64,000 nt of DNA from NCBI RefSeq assembly GCF_013520865.1, contig NZ_JACDXJ010000001.1, forward strand, positions 4,263,501 through 4,327,500. The letters run 5' to 3'. The stretch's first letter is position 1; every line of letters begins with the position of its first letter. This document shows positions 18,456 through 26,243 of the stretch, piece after piece. The notes under the pieces were generated by a model. That model saw only the letters and a list, made by a program, of their open reading frames with translations, ran no database searches and was not told the DNA's origin. Source of the DNA: Microvirga mediterraneensis. Its GTDB lineage: Bacteria > Pseudomonadota > Alphaproteobacteria > Rhizobiales > Beijerinckiaceae. Position numbers and translations under genes: made by a program.

Positions 18456-19724
18456 TCAACCGACATGCCGCAGAAGGCTTGGCGTATTCTCAGGGACGGG
18501 GGATTGGCGAACCGGCTGCTCGGCGGCGATCTCCGGCTTGACCGGGCGTGGAGCCGCGAAGGCGAAGCCTTGCGCCAGCGGCACGCCGAGATCGCAGAGT
18601 ATCGGCACCATGCCGTCCTCCTCCACCCGGTCGGCGATGAGCAGGATGCCCTGGCGGCGCAGGGCCGGGGCGAAATCGCGCACGTCGGGTTCCGGTCCCG
18701 CATAGCGCCCGTCGGCCCGCTCGGCGGCCTCGATCATGAGGTCCGCCGGCAGCTTCATGAACCGGATGCCGAGATCGGCCAGCCGCGCCGGATCGAACCG
18801 GAGATCGGCGGCGCGGTCGAGGGAGAACGGCACGCCTCGCTCGCGCAGGGCGGCGAGCGCCGCCCGGTGATCCGCATCGAGACAGCGCCAGCTTTGCTGG
18901 GACATTTCCAGGACGATCTTGCCGAGAAGATCGGGACTGGCATCGAACAGGCGGGCCAGCGACCACAGGAAGCCGGGCTCGGCGATGGAATGAGCCGTGA
19001 GATTCACGCCGACGATGGCCTCGCTGCCCCGGGCGACCAGATGGCGGGCGACGGCCCTGGTGCGCACCAGCACCCGGCGGTCGAAATCCGACGCGTGGCC
19101 GGACGCCTCGACGATCGGCAGGAACTCGGCCGGGCGCAGAAGGGTTCCGTCGGGCAGGCGCAGCCGGGCCAGCGCCTCGTAGAAGCGGATCTTCTGCTGC
19201 GGCAACGACACCACGGGCTGCAGGTGCAGCTCGATCCGGTCGGCCTCGAAGGCCTGATTGACCTGCCGCACGCGGTCGATCTCCTCGGTCGAGGGCCTGC
19301 GCATGGAAGGCAGCAGGGACGGTTCCGGGAAATGCGCGGCCTTCACCTGTTCCGACCGCCCCGGGCCTGGATCGGCGCCGTAGACCTGCGCGCCGGCGGA
19401 CATCGCCAGCTCGCGCAGGACGGAGACCGGGCTGTCGGCACGCACGGGCGGACGCAGGACGAGCGGTGCGGCCCGTGCCGGCTCCGCCTGCTCGTATGCC
19501 GCAGGCTGCACGGCCCTTGCCTGCCGATCAGTCTCGGCGTGCCACCACAGGACCACGAGGCCGAAAAAGACGGCCATGATCAGGAAACCGAAAACCGGCA
19601 GGATGATCCCTGCCTCCATCGGCACATAGGCCGAGGCGACGGCCATCAGAAAGGCCGGCGTGAAGGCAAGCATCGTCGTTTTCCTGTCCCGCAGGACAGA
19701 AATGTTCTTTATGTTCGTCACCAT
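18456..19724 (-). CDS. membrane-anchored degenerate EAL domain protein
   Basis: 422 residues. Two hydrophobic segments (about 19-36 and 38-61) anchor the N-terminus, then a Pro/Ala linker to residue 140 and an EAL-type domain from about 145 to 395. The signature Glu is present (YEALARL, E183), with Asn (N241), one of the later Glu (E273), Lys (K324) and the final QGF (Q385). However, the DDFG metal motif is replaced by SLDRAADL (301-308) and AEGVE by ADRVE (364-368). It is therefore probably not an active c-di-GMP phosphodiesterase and may bind the nucleotide or a protein partner. Confidence 0.85.
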   Translation of the reverse strand: MVTNIKNISVLRDRKTTMLAFTPAFLMAVASAYVPMEAGIILPVFGFLIMAVFFGLVVLWWHAETDRQARAVQPAAYEQAEPARAAPLVLRPPVRADSPVSVLRELAMSAGAQVYGADPGPGRSEQVKAAHFPEPSLLPSMRRPSTEEIDRVRQVNQAFEADRIELHLQPVVSLPQQKIRFYEALARLRLPDGTLLRPAEFLPIVEASGHASDFDRRVLVRTRAVARHLVARGSEAIVGVNLTAHSIAEPGFLWSLARLFDASPDLLGKIVLEMSQQSWRCLDADHRAALAALRERGVPFSLDRAADLRFDPARLADLGIRFMKLPADLMIEAAERADGRYAGPEPDVRDFAPALRRQGILLIADRVEEDGMVPILCDLGVPLAQGFAFAAPRPVKPEIAAEQPVRQSPVPENTPSLLRHVG

Positions 19725-19902
19725 GGGTGCCCCCGCTCCCCTGGCTCGGCGAATGTGCGCGAATCAGTGTGTTAACAGACAATGAATCAGCGCGACTCGC
19801 GGGGCAAGATTCGTCTTCCCGAAATGGACATTATTTCGCAATCGCGCGTTTCCCGCCCATGGAATCCGCTGGATTCCGCAGCGGAATGGAAAGGCATCGA
19901 CG

Positions 19903-20136
19903 ATGGAAGAACCCCGGGAAGAACCTCGCAAGGACCTGCTGATGCAGGTCGACGGAATGACCTGCCAGGGATGTGTCACGTCGGTGACCAAGGCCATCCA
20001 GCGCCTCGATCCGGGTGCCATGGTTGAGGTGGACCTCGATCATGGCCGCGTGCATGTGACGACCAGGGCGCAGAGCGTGGAAGTCGCGCGCGCCCTCGAC
20101 GCGGCCGGCTACGAGGCCCGCGCCATGACCGGATGA
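19903..20136 (+). CDS. heavy-metal-associated (HMA) domain protein, CopZ-like
   Basis: 77 residues, essentially one HMA domain preceded by an acidic MEEPREEPRKD tail. The metal site is GMTCQGC (two Cys at about residues 22 and 25), followed by the typical beta-alpha-beta pattern ending DAAGYEARA. It probably binds Cu(I) or another soft metal in the cytosol. No P-type ATPase or copper regulator adjoins it, so it is a solitary chaperone or sensor. Confidence 0.85.
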   Translation: MEEPREEPRKDLLMQVDGMTCQGCVTSVTKAIQRLDPGAMVEVDLDHGRVHVTTRAQSVEVARALDAAGYEARAMTG

Positions 20137-20235
20137 GAGGAGCCTTGCGCCCGGCTCATGGCTCTGCCGAAAGTTCCTTTTGCGACGCCCCGAAACGGCT
20201 GATAGGCTCCCGCCGACCAGCCACCCTCGGGGACC

Positions 20236-21588
20236 ATGATGACCGCACAGACATCCAGAGCCGCCAACGACCTCATTGCACCCAACGATCTGGATGCCTG
20301 GTGGCTTCCGTTCACGGCCAACCGCTCGTTCAAGCAGCGCCCCCGGATGATCGCCCGCGCCAAGGGCATGTATTATTACACCCCCGACGGCCGGGAGGTG
20401 ATCGACGGCGCCGCCGGTCTCTGGTGCTGCAACGCCGGCCATAACCGGGACGAGATCACGGCCGCCATCCAGGCCCAGGCGCAGGAGCTCGACTATTCGC
20501 CCGCCTTCCAGTTCGGCCATGCGGGCGGCTTCACTCTCGCGTCCCGTCTCGCCCAGCTCGCGCCGGGCGACCTCAACCACGTGTTCTTCTGCAACTCGGG
20601 CTCCGAGGCGGTCGACACGGCGCTCAAGGTGGCGCTCGCCTATTGGAACGTGAAGGGCCAGGGCAGCAAGACGCGGCTCATCGGCCGCGAGCGCGGCTAT
20701 CACGGCGTCGGCTTCGGCGGCATCTCGGTGGGCGGCATCGTCAAGAACCGCCAGTTCTTCGGCTCGCTGCTGGCGGGCGTCGACCACCTGCCCCACACCT
20801 ATAACCGGGCCGAGCAGGCCTTCTCCCGCGGCGAGCCCGAATGGGGCGCGCATCTGGCCGACGAGCTGGAGCGCATCGTGGCGCTTCACGATGCGTCGAC
20901 CATCGCGGCCGTCATCGTCGAGCCGATGGCCGGCTCCACGGGCGTGCTGCCGCCGCCCAAGGGTTATCTCAAGCGCCTGCGCGAGATCTGCGACAAGCAC
21001 GGCATCCTGCTCATCTTCGACGAGGTGATCTCGGGCTTCGGCCGCCTCGGCACCGCCTTCGCGGCCGAGCGCTACGGCGTGATCCCGGACATGATCACCT
21101 TCGCCAAGGGCGTGAATTCCGGCACCGTCCCCATGGGCGGCGTGCTGGTGCGCGAGGGCCTCTACGACACCTTCATGAACGGCCCCGAGCACGTGATCGA
21201 GCTGTTCCACGGCTACACCTATTCCGGCCACCCGCTCGCCTGCGCGGCCGCGCTCGCCACCCAGGACGTCTACCGGGACGAGAAGCTGTTCGAACGCGCC
21301 CGGGCCCTCGAGCCGGTCTGGGCCGATGCGATCCATTCGCTGAAGGACCTGCCGAACGTTCTCGATATCCGCACCATCGGGCTCGTGGGCGCCATCGACC
21401 TCGCCTCGCGCCCCGACGCGGTCGGCAAGCGCGCCTTCGAGGCCATGGACCGCGCCTTCCAGGAATACGGCCTGATGATGCGCATCACCGGCGACACCAT
21501 CGCCCTCTCCCCGCCCCTCATCATCACCGAGGAGCAGATCGGCGAGATCGTCGACAAGCTCACCAAGGTGATCAAGGCGGTGGCGTAA
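20236..21588 (+). CDS. omega-amino acid (beta-alanine)--pyruvate aminotransferase
   Basis: 450 residues of class III PLP-dependent aminotransferase. Hallmarks are NSGSEAVDTALK, the WLPFTANRSFK N-terminal signature of the beta-alanine:pyruvate group, FDEVISGFGR (PLP-ring Asp) and TFAKGVNSG with the Schiff-base Lys. It transfers the amino group from beta-alanine or similar omega-amines to pyruvate. The exact substrate is uncertain. Stand-alone gene with an R2 repeat downstream. Confidence 0.92.
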   Translation: MMTAQTSRAANDLIAPNDLDAWWLPFTANRSFKQRPRMIARAKGMYYYTPDGREVIDGAAGLWCCNAGHNRDEITAAIQAQAQELDYSPAFQFGHAGGFTLASRLAQLAPGDLNHVFFCNSGSEAVDTALKVALAYWNVKGQGSKTRLIGRERGYHGVGFGGISVGGIVKNRQFFGSLLAGVDHLPHTYNRAEQAFSRGEPEWGAHLADELERIVALHDASTIAAVIVEPMAGSTGVLPPPKGYLKRLREICDKHGILLIFDEVISGFGRLGTAFAAERYGVIPDMITFAKGVNSGTVPMGGVLVREGLYDTFMNGPEHVIELFHGYTYSGHPLACAAALATQDVYRDEKLFERARALEPVWADAIHSLKDLPNVLDIRTIGLVGAIDLASRPDAVGKRAFEAMDRAFQEYGLMMRITGDTIALSPPLIITEEQIGEIVDKLTKVIKAVA

Positions 21589-21610
21589 GGCCCAACCCTC
21601 ACGCTCCCAC

Positions 21611-21703
21611 GTCATGGCCGGCCTTGTGCCGGCCATCTCGCTTCCGGAGAGCGCGGCGCTTCAAGCCATCGAGATCACCGGCACAAGGCCGGTGATGACC
21701 GGT
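21611..21703. repeat. R2 double-palindrome repeat
   Basis: GTCATGGCCGGCCTTGTGCC/GGCCAT, then ATCACCGGCACAAGGCCGGTGATGAC. Same two-hairpin layout as 5466-5561 and 25139-25226, with different arm sequences. Located between the aminotransferase and hisS. Confidence 0.75.
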
Positions 21704-21798
21704 GATGTTGCGATAAATGCAACATCTCTTGCCCCTCCCGGCCGCAGGGAGTAGGACCGCAGCACGTTTTTCCCAATTCAACGGCTGCTGTAAAAACC

Positions 21799-23283
21799 AT
21801 GTCCAAGGCCGACAAGATCAAGGCCCGCGCGCCGCGCGGCTTTGCCGACCGCAATCCCGCAGACCTCGCCGCGACCGAGCGCATGCTCGCGGCCATCCGC
21901 GATTCCTACGAGCTCTACGGCTTCGAGGGTGTCGAGACGCCCTTCGTCGAATACACGGATTCGCTGGGCAAGTTCCTGCCCGACCAGGACCGCCCGAACG
22001 AGGGCGTGTTCTCGTTCCAGGACGACGATGAGCAATGGCTGTCGCTGCGCTACGACCTGACGGCGCCGCTGGCCCGCTACGTGGCCGAGAACTTCGACGC
22101 TCTGCCCAAGCCCTATCGCAGCTATCGCGTCGGCTGGGTGTTCCGCAACGAGAAGCCGGGCCCCGGCCGCTTCCGCCAGTTCATGCAGTTCGACGCCGAC
22201 ACGGTGGGCGCGGCCTCCGTCGCGGCGGATGCGGAAATCTGCATGATGGCCGCCGACACGATGGAGAAGCTCGGCCTCAAGCGCGGCGACTATCTGATCA
22301 AGGTCAACAACCGCAAGGTCCTCGACGGGGTGCTGGAGGCCATCGGCCTCGGCGGCGACGAACACGCCCACCGGCGCCTGACCGTGCTGCGCGCCATCGA
22401 TAAGCTCGACCGCCTGGGACCCGAGGGCGTGAGCCAGCTCCTCGGGTCCGGCCGCAAGGACGAAAGCGGCGATTTCACCAAGGGCGCGGAGCTTTCGCCC
22501 GAGGCCATCCAGCGCGTGCTCGCCTTCACGGCCGCGAAGGGCGCGGACAACGCGGCCACGGTCGAGAACCTGCGCAAGGTCGTCGGCTCCTCGGAGCGCG
22601 GCCTCGAAGGGACGAACGAGCTTGCGGAGATCGCCACCCTCGTTGCCTCCTCCGGCTACGAGGACCGCGTCACCATCGATCCCTCCGTCGTGCGCGGCCT
22701 CGAATACTATACTGGCCCGGTCTACGAGGCCGAGCTGACCTTCCAGGTGCAGGACGAGGACGGGCGCCCGGTGCGCTTCGGCTCCGTCGGCGGCGGCGGG
22801 CGCTATGACGGCCTCGTGGGGCGGTTCCGCTCCGAGCCCGTCCCGGCGACCGGCTTCTCCATCGGCGTCTCGCGCCTGCTGTCGGCGCTGCAGAGGATCA
22901 AGAGCCCCATCGTGTCCGGGGCCGAGAAGCCCGGGCCCGTAGTCGTGCTCGTCATGGACAAGGACCAGGTCGCCGCCTACCAGCGCATGGTCTCGACCCT
23001 GCGCCAGGCGGGGATCCGGGCCGAGCTCTATCTCGGCTCCTCGGGCATGAAGGCGCAGATGAAATATGCCGACCGGCGCCAGAGCCCCTGCGTGGTGATC
23101 CAGGGTTCCAACGAGCGCGAGCGCGGCGAGGTCGAGATCAAGGACCTGATCGAAGGCGCCAAGGCGGCCGGGGCCATCGCGTCCAACGAGGAGTGGAAGG
23201 CCGCCCGTCCGGCGCAGTTCTCCGTGCCCGAGGCCGATCTCGTCAAGGCGGTCCGCGAGGTCCTGGCGCGCCATTTCGGATGA
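21799..23283 (+). CDS. hisS: histidyl-tRNA synthetase
   Basis: 494 residues, a class II synthetase of the longer alphaproteobacterial type. Motif 2 is [17 protein letters not shown], the histidine signature motifs are [13 protein letters not shown] and [13 protein letters not shown], and the C-terminal anticodon-binding domain covers about residues 400-494. It charges tRNA-His. Monocistronic, followed by a hairpin at 23298-23321. Confidence 0.96.
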   Translation: MSKADKIKARAPRGFADRNPADLAATERMLAAIRDSYELYGFEGVETPFVEYTDSLGKFLPDQDRPNEGVFSFQDDDEQWLSLRYDLTAPLARYVAENFDALPKPYRSYRVGWVFRNEKPGPGRFRQFMQFDADTVGAASVAADAEICMMAADTMEKLGLKRGDYLIKVNNRKVLDGVLEAIGLGGDEHAHRRLTVLRAIDKLDRLGPEGVSQLLGSGRKDESGDFTKGAELSPEAIQRVLAFTAAKGADNAATVENLRKVVGSSERGLEGTNELAEIATLVASSGYEDRVTIDPSVVRGLEYYTGPVYEAELTFQVQDEDGRPVRFGSVGGGGRYDGLVGRFRSEPVPATGFSIGVSRLLSALQRIKSPIVSGAEKPGPVVVLVMDKDQVAAYQRMVSTLRQAGIRAELYLGSSGMKAQMKYADRRQSPCVVIQGSNERERGEVEIKDLIEGAKAAGAIASNEEWKAARPAQFSVPEADLVKAVREVLARHFG

Positions 23284-23297
23284 GCTTGGCCTTTTGG

Positions 23298-23321
23298 AAC
23301 CCCTGTGGTTCCATAGGGGTT
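23298..23321 (+). terminator. probable hisS terminator hairpin
   Basis: Arms AACCCCT (23298-23304) and AGGGGTT (23315-23321) lie 15 bp beyond the hisS stop codon, with flanking GGAA/TTCC extending the stem. The downstream run is short (TTGTTCC), so strength is uncertain. Confidence 0.5.
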
Positions 23322-23352
23322 GTTCCGGAAGCTTGACCATCAGGAGACGAAC

Positions 23353-23823
23353 ATGGCGAAGGCCAAGGACAAGGATAAGAAGTCCGGTACGAAAGCGAAG
23401 AAAGGCGCCGGCACGAAGCTGGCGAAGACGGCGAAGAAGTCCGGCCTCATGGACCTCATCAACACGGATCTCGGCCGCGAAATCCTGGCCGATGCCCTGA
23501 TCGCCGCCGCGGGCGCGGCCGCCGCCGCCCTCACCAAGACCCGCACGGCGAAGAAGGCGGGATCCGCCGCGGCCCATGCCGGCGCCCAGGGCGCCGACCT
23601 GACCCAGACCGCGGCCGGCGCCGTCGCCGGCGTGGTGACGGAGGCCGCCCGGCACTTCCTGCCCGCACGCCTCGTGGGCGAGGAAACCGGCGCCGAGCAG
23701 GGTGCCCGGGACGAGCCCAAGAAGGTCAAGTACGTCCACCGCTCCAGCGACCACAGCAAGAGCAGGACGAGCAAGGCCAAGAGCGCCAAGGGCGAGAAGA
23801 GCGACACCACCGCGAAGAGCTGA
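23353..23823 (+). CDS. Ala/Lys-rich protein of unknown function
   Basis: 156 residues. A strongly basic N-terminus (Lys-rich to about residue 35) leads into a helix-forming Ala-rich core with GLMDLINTDLGREILADAL and several AAA runs (35-110), then a second basic Ser/Lys-rich tail. The composition recalls nucleic-acid-binding or histone-H1-like tails, but no family is recognised. CAGGAG at 23341-23346 fixes the start at 23353. Base composition matches the core genome. Confidence 0.65.
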   Translation: MAKAKDKDKKSGTKAKKGAGTKLAKTAKKSGLMDLINTDLGREILADALIAAAGAAAAALTKTRTAKKAGSAAAHAGAQGADLTQTAAGAVAGVVTEAARHFLPARLVGEETGAEQGARDEPKKVKYVHRSSDHSKSRTSKAKSAKGEKSDTTAKS

Positions 23824-23922
23824 CCTACCCCGTTCGACCGCCCTCCCGGATGCGGCGAGAGCCGTGATCCGGGAGCCCGGCCGGACGTGCCCCTCCCCTT
23901 GCGCGAAGCATGAAGGAGGGTG

Positions 23923-24070
23923 GCAAAACCGGTTCCCCCTTTTGCGCCCGATGCGTTTGAGCTTGCGCATCTCCCCACGCAAAACCGGTTCCCACTTTTG
24001 CGCCCGATGCGTTTGATCCTGCGCATCTCTCCACGCAAAACCGGTTCCCACTTTTGCGCCCGATGCTTTG
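23923..24070. repeat. R3 repeat, three tandem copies of about 56 bp
   Basis: Units begin GCAAAACCGGTTCCC at 23923, 23979 and 24035 and run through TTTTGCGCCCGATGC and a GCGCATCTC spacer. The period is 56 bp. Diverged single or paired units occur at 25258-25353 and 49755-49873. It lies between the Lys-rich gene and the ArsR gene; translated frames here are only repeat-derived. Confidence 0.85.
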
Positions 24071-24158
24071 GCCCCTCTGCCCTGCGCGGAACGGGAGCCT
24101 TTGCACCGCATGCGTCGGGCCCATGGGCGCGGACACCCACCCTGTCGAAAAAATATTA

Positions 24159-24170
24159 AACCAATCGGTT
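24159..24170. promoter_or_regulatory. probable ArsR operator, upstream site
   Basis: AACC-AATC-GGTT, the same half-sites as the palindrome at 24195-24214, 40 bp apart centre to centre (about four helical turns). Probably a second binding site for the autoregulated ArsR protein. Confidence 0.55.
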
Positions 24171-24194
24171 GACTGTTCCGAAGCACGGGCGCAT

Positions 24195-24214
24195 ATTCAA
24201 CCACATGGTTGAAT
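24195..24214. promoter_or_regulatory. palindromic operator over the arsR-type start codon
   Basis: Perfect 8+4+8 palindrome ATTCAACC-ACAT-GGTTGAAT. The ATG start codon at 24205 of the regulator lies inside it. Binding here would block translation-start-proximal transcription, giving tight autoregulation. Confidence 0.7.
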
Positions 24215-24576
24215 TACAGACATCCCCTCTCGACACGGTCTTCCACGCTCTCGCCGATTCCACCCGGCGCCGGATGCTGAGCGATCTCGGCGGCGGCGAG
24301 CGCACGGTGAGCCAGCTGGCCGAACCCTTCGCGATCTCGCTGGCGGCCGCCTCGAAGCACATCAAGGTGCTGGAGCATGCGGGCCTTCTGCGGCGCGAGA
24401 TCCGCGGCCGCACCCATGTCTGCCGCCTCGATCCCGGGCCGCTGGCGAGCGCCCACCAGTGGCTCGGTGTCTACGAACACTTCTGGACCGAGCGTCTGGA
24501 TGTGCTGGAGCGGCTCCTCCGCGAGGAGGATGCCGGGAAATCCCCACCCCCTGCCGAAGAAGGAGACGAAGCATGA
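24205..24576 (+). CDS. ArsR-family HTH repressor of an SRPBCC pair
   Basis: 123 residues with a winged helix at about 10-90: FHALADSTRRRMLSDL, then SQLAEPFAISLAAASKHIKVLEHAGLLRR (recognition helix region). This is the ArsR subgroup that pairs with an AHSA1/SRPBCC protein and lacks the usual metal-binding cysteines. The ATG at 24205 is chosen because the family begins MVEL and because it sits within the operator palindrome. Its stop overlaps the next start by ATGA. Confidence 0.9.
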   Translation: MVELQTSPLDTVFHALADSTRRRMLSDLGGGERTVSQLAEPFAISLAAASKHIKVLEHAGLLRREIRGRTHVCRLDPGPLASAHQWLGVYEHFWTERLDVLERLLREEDAGKSPPPAEEGDEA

Positions 24577-25106
24577 CCGATCTTGCCACCCTGGACGCCT
24601 ATGGCGCGCTCACCGAGCCCGCCACGCTCACGATCCAGCGCCTCCTGCCCGGCCCCGTCGAACGCATCTGGGCCTATCTCACGCAGAGCGACCTGCGCGC
24701 CCGATGGCTCGCGGCGGGCGACATGGACCTCACGCTCGGGGCGCCGCTTGAACTCGTCTGGCGCAACGACGGCCTGTCCGATCTCCCCACCCGGCGTCCG
24801 CACGGCTTTCCCGAGGAGCAACGGATGACGAGCCGGATCACCGAGCTCGACCCGCCCCACCGGCTCTCCATCGCCTGGGGCTCGACCGGCGACGTCACCT
24901 TCACCCTGGAGCCGCAGGGCGCCGACGTGCTGCTCACCGTCACCCACCACCGCGTCACCGACCGCGCGACCCTGCTCAACATCAGCGCCGGCTGGCACAC
25001 CCACCTCGACATCCTGGCCGCCCGCGTCTCCGGCGAGACCCCGGAGCCTTTCTGGGAGAGCTGGGAGAGGTTGAAGGAGGAATACGGGCGGCGGTTTGTG
25101 GGGTGA
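24573..25106 (+). CDS. SRPBCC (AHSA1-like) domain protein
   Basis: 177 residues of START/AHSA1 fold: a ligand-cavity domain with PVERIWAYLTQSDLRARWLAAGDM near the N-terminus and a C-terminal helix FWESWERLKEEYG. Members paired with ArsR repressors are thought to bind a hydrophobic ligand; the ligand is unknown. It is translationally coupled to the repressor (4-bp overlap) and shares its operator. Confidence 0.88.
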   Translation: MTDLATLDAYGALTEPATLTIQRLLPGPVERIWAYLTQSDLRARWLAAGDMDLTLGAPLELVWRNDGLSDLPTRRPHGFPEEQRMTSRITELDPPHRLSIAWGSTGDVTFTLEPQGADVLLTVTHHRVTDRATLLNISAGWHTHLDILAARVSGETPEPFWESWERLKEEYGRRFVG

Positions 25107-25138
25107 TGCACCCGGCGCCCTGACCGGATACCCTCGAC

Positions 25139-25226
25139 GTCATGGCCGGACGTGTTCCGGCCATCCACGCATTCCCAATCTCAGCCGCATCGAAGGCGTG
25201 GATCCCCGGCACGAGGCCGGGGATGA
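25139..25226. repeat. R2 double-palindrome repeat
   Basis: CATGGCCGGACGTGTTCCGGCCAT hairpin followed by a GATCCCCGGCACGAGGCCGGGGATGAC hairpin-forming stretch. Same layout as the other R2 elements. Confidence 0.7.
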
Positions 25227-25257
25227 CGATGCTTCGTCCCTCGATCAGAGCATCGTC

Positions 25258-25353
25258 AGGAAAACCGGGTCCCCTTTTCCGGACGATGCTCTCATCATTT
25301 GTTTTTCGCATCTTTTCACGCAAAACCGATTCCCACTTTTGCGTTCGATGCTT
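25258..25353. repeat. R3 repeat, two diverged units
   Basis: GAAAACCGGGTCCCCTTTTC with GGACGATGCTC, then GCAAAACCGATTCCCACTTT and GCGTTCGATGC. It lies directly 3' of the interrupted ZIP gene. Confidence 0.7.
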
Positions 25354-26120
25354 TAGGCCCCCAGAACCCGCGACAGGGTGAAGGCGGCGAGGAAACCCGC
25401 GACGGTGATGAGCCCGGCATATTCGTGGGCGGTCTCGAAGGCCTCCGGCACCATGGTGTCGGCGAGCATGGCGAGGATCGCCCCGGCGGCGACGGCGGTC
25501 ACGACCGCGATGGGGGCGGGGCCGGTCCCGGAAAAGCCCGCGTAGCCGATGCGCGCCGCGCCCCCGGAAGCCACCGCAAGGCCGACCCAGATGCCGAAGA
25601 TATCCGCCATGGCGCGCCCAGCCCGGCGCACCCCGGCCGCGCGGGAGAGCCCTCCCGGCAGGTGGGAGAAAACCCCCGCCGCGACGGCCACCAGACTCAC
25701 CCCCTCGCCCGCGAGAAGGCTCACGCCGATGACGATGGATTCCGGAATGCCGTCGAGGAGCGCGCCGAGCGCGATGGCGAGCCCGCTCCCCTCTTCGCCG
25801 CTCCCGGCCTGCCGGGCATCCTGCGCATAGCCGGAGCGCTTGCGGTGCCTGGCGCCCCGGCGCGACACGACGATATTCGCCCCCGTATAGACCGCCGCTC
25901 CCGCGAGAAAGCCCAGTGACGTGGAGACGATGCCGCCCGTGCGATAGGCCTAGTCCATGAGGTCGAAGGACAGGGCCGAGATCAGCACCCCAGCCCCGAA
26001 CGCCATCACGGCCGCGATGGCCCGCTGCGGCAGCTTTGCGAACGTCCCGATGAGCGCCCCCAGCACCAAGGCCGACCCGCTGAGCAGGCCCCAGAGCCCC
26101 GCCTGGATGGAAAGAGGCAT
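25353..26120 (-). pseudogene. ZIP-family metal transporter interrupted by an in-frame TAG
   Basis: Reading from ATG at 26120, the frame gives MPLSIQAGLWGLLSGSALVL, a normal ZIP N-terminus, then SFDLMD and a TAG at codon 57 (+ strand 25950-25952). It continues in the same frame as AYRTGGIVSTSLGFLAGAAV and on through the His/Gly ZIP helices (ALLDGIPESIVIG, AAGVFSHLPGG) to 25353. With the stop read through, the protein would be 255 residues, normal for the family. Homologues usually have ...MDEAYRTGG, so one GAG-to-TAG change explains it. It is either a recent pseudogene or a sequencing error; translation from an internal start would lack helices 1-2. Confidence 0.8.
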
Positions 26121-26225
26121 GGTGATGGCACCTTAGAGCTAGGCGGCAAGAGGGCATCGCTCTGGCAAGAACACTGGTCCCGAGCGACAGCCTAAATTGC
26201 ATTGACGACGTACGGAATTGATTAG

Positions 26226-26243
26226 TTAGTCTTAGCGACTAAT
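26226..26243. terminator. hairpin at the end of the ATPase gene
   Basis: TTAGTC-TTAGC-GACTAA overlaps the stop codon of the minus-strand ATPase gene and is followed on that strand by AT-rich sequence. It may end the transcript. Confidence 0.45.

Noticed and set aside
23825-24140. Overlapping frames with repeated RIGRKSGNRFC-type peptides
   Set aside because: They are translations of the tandem R3 repeat, not genes.
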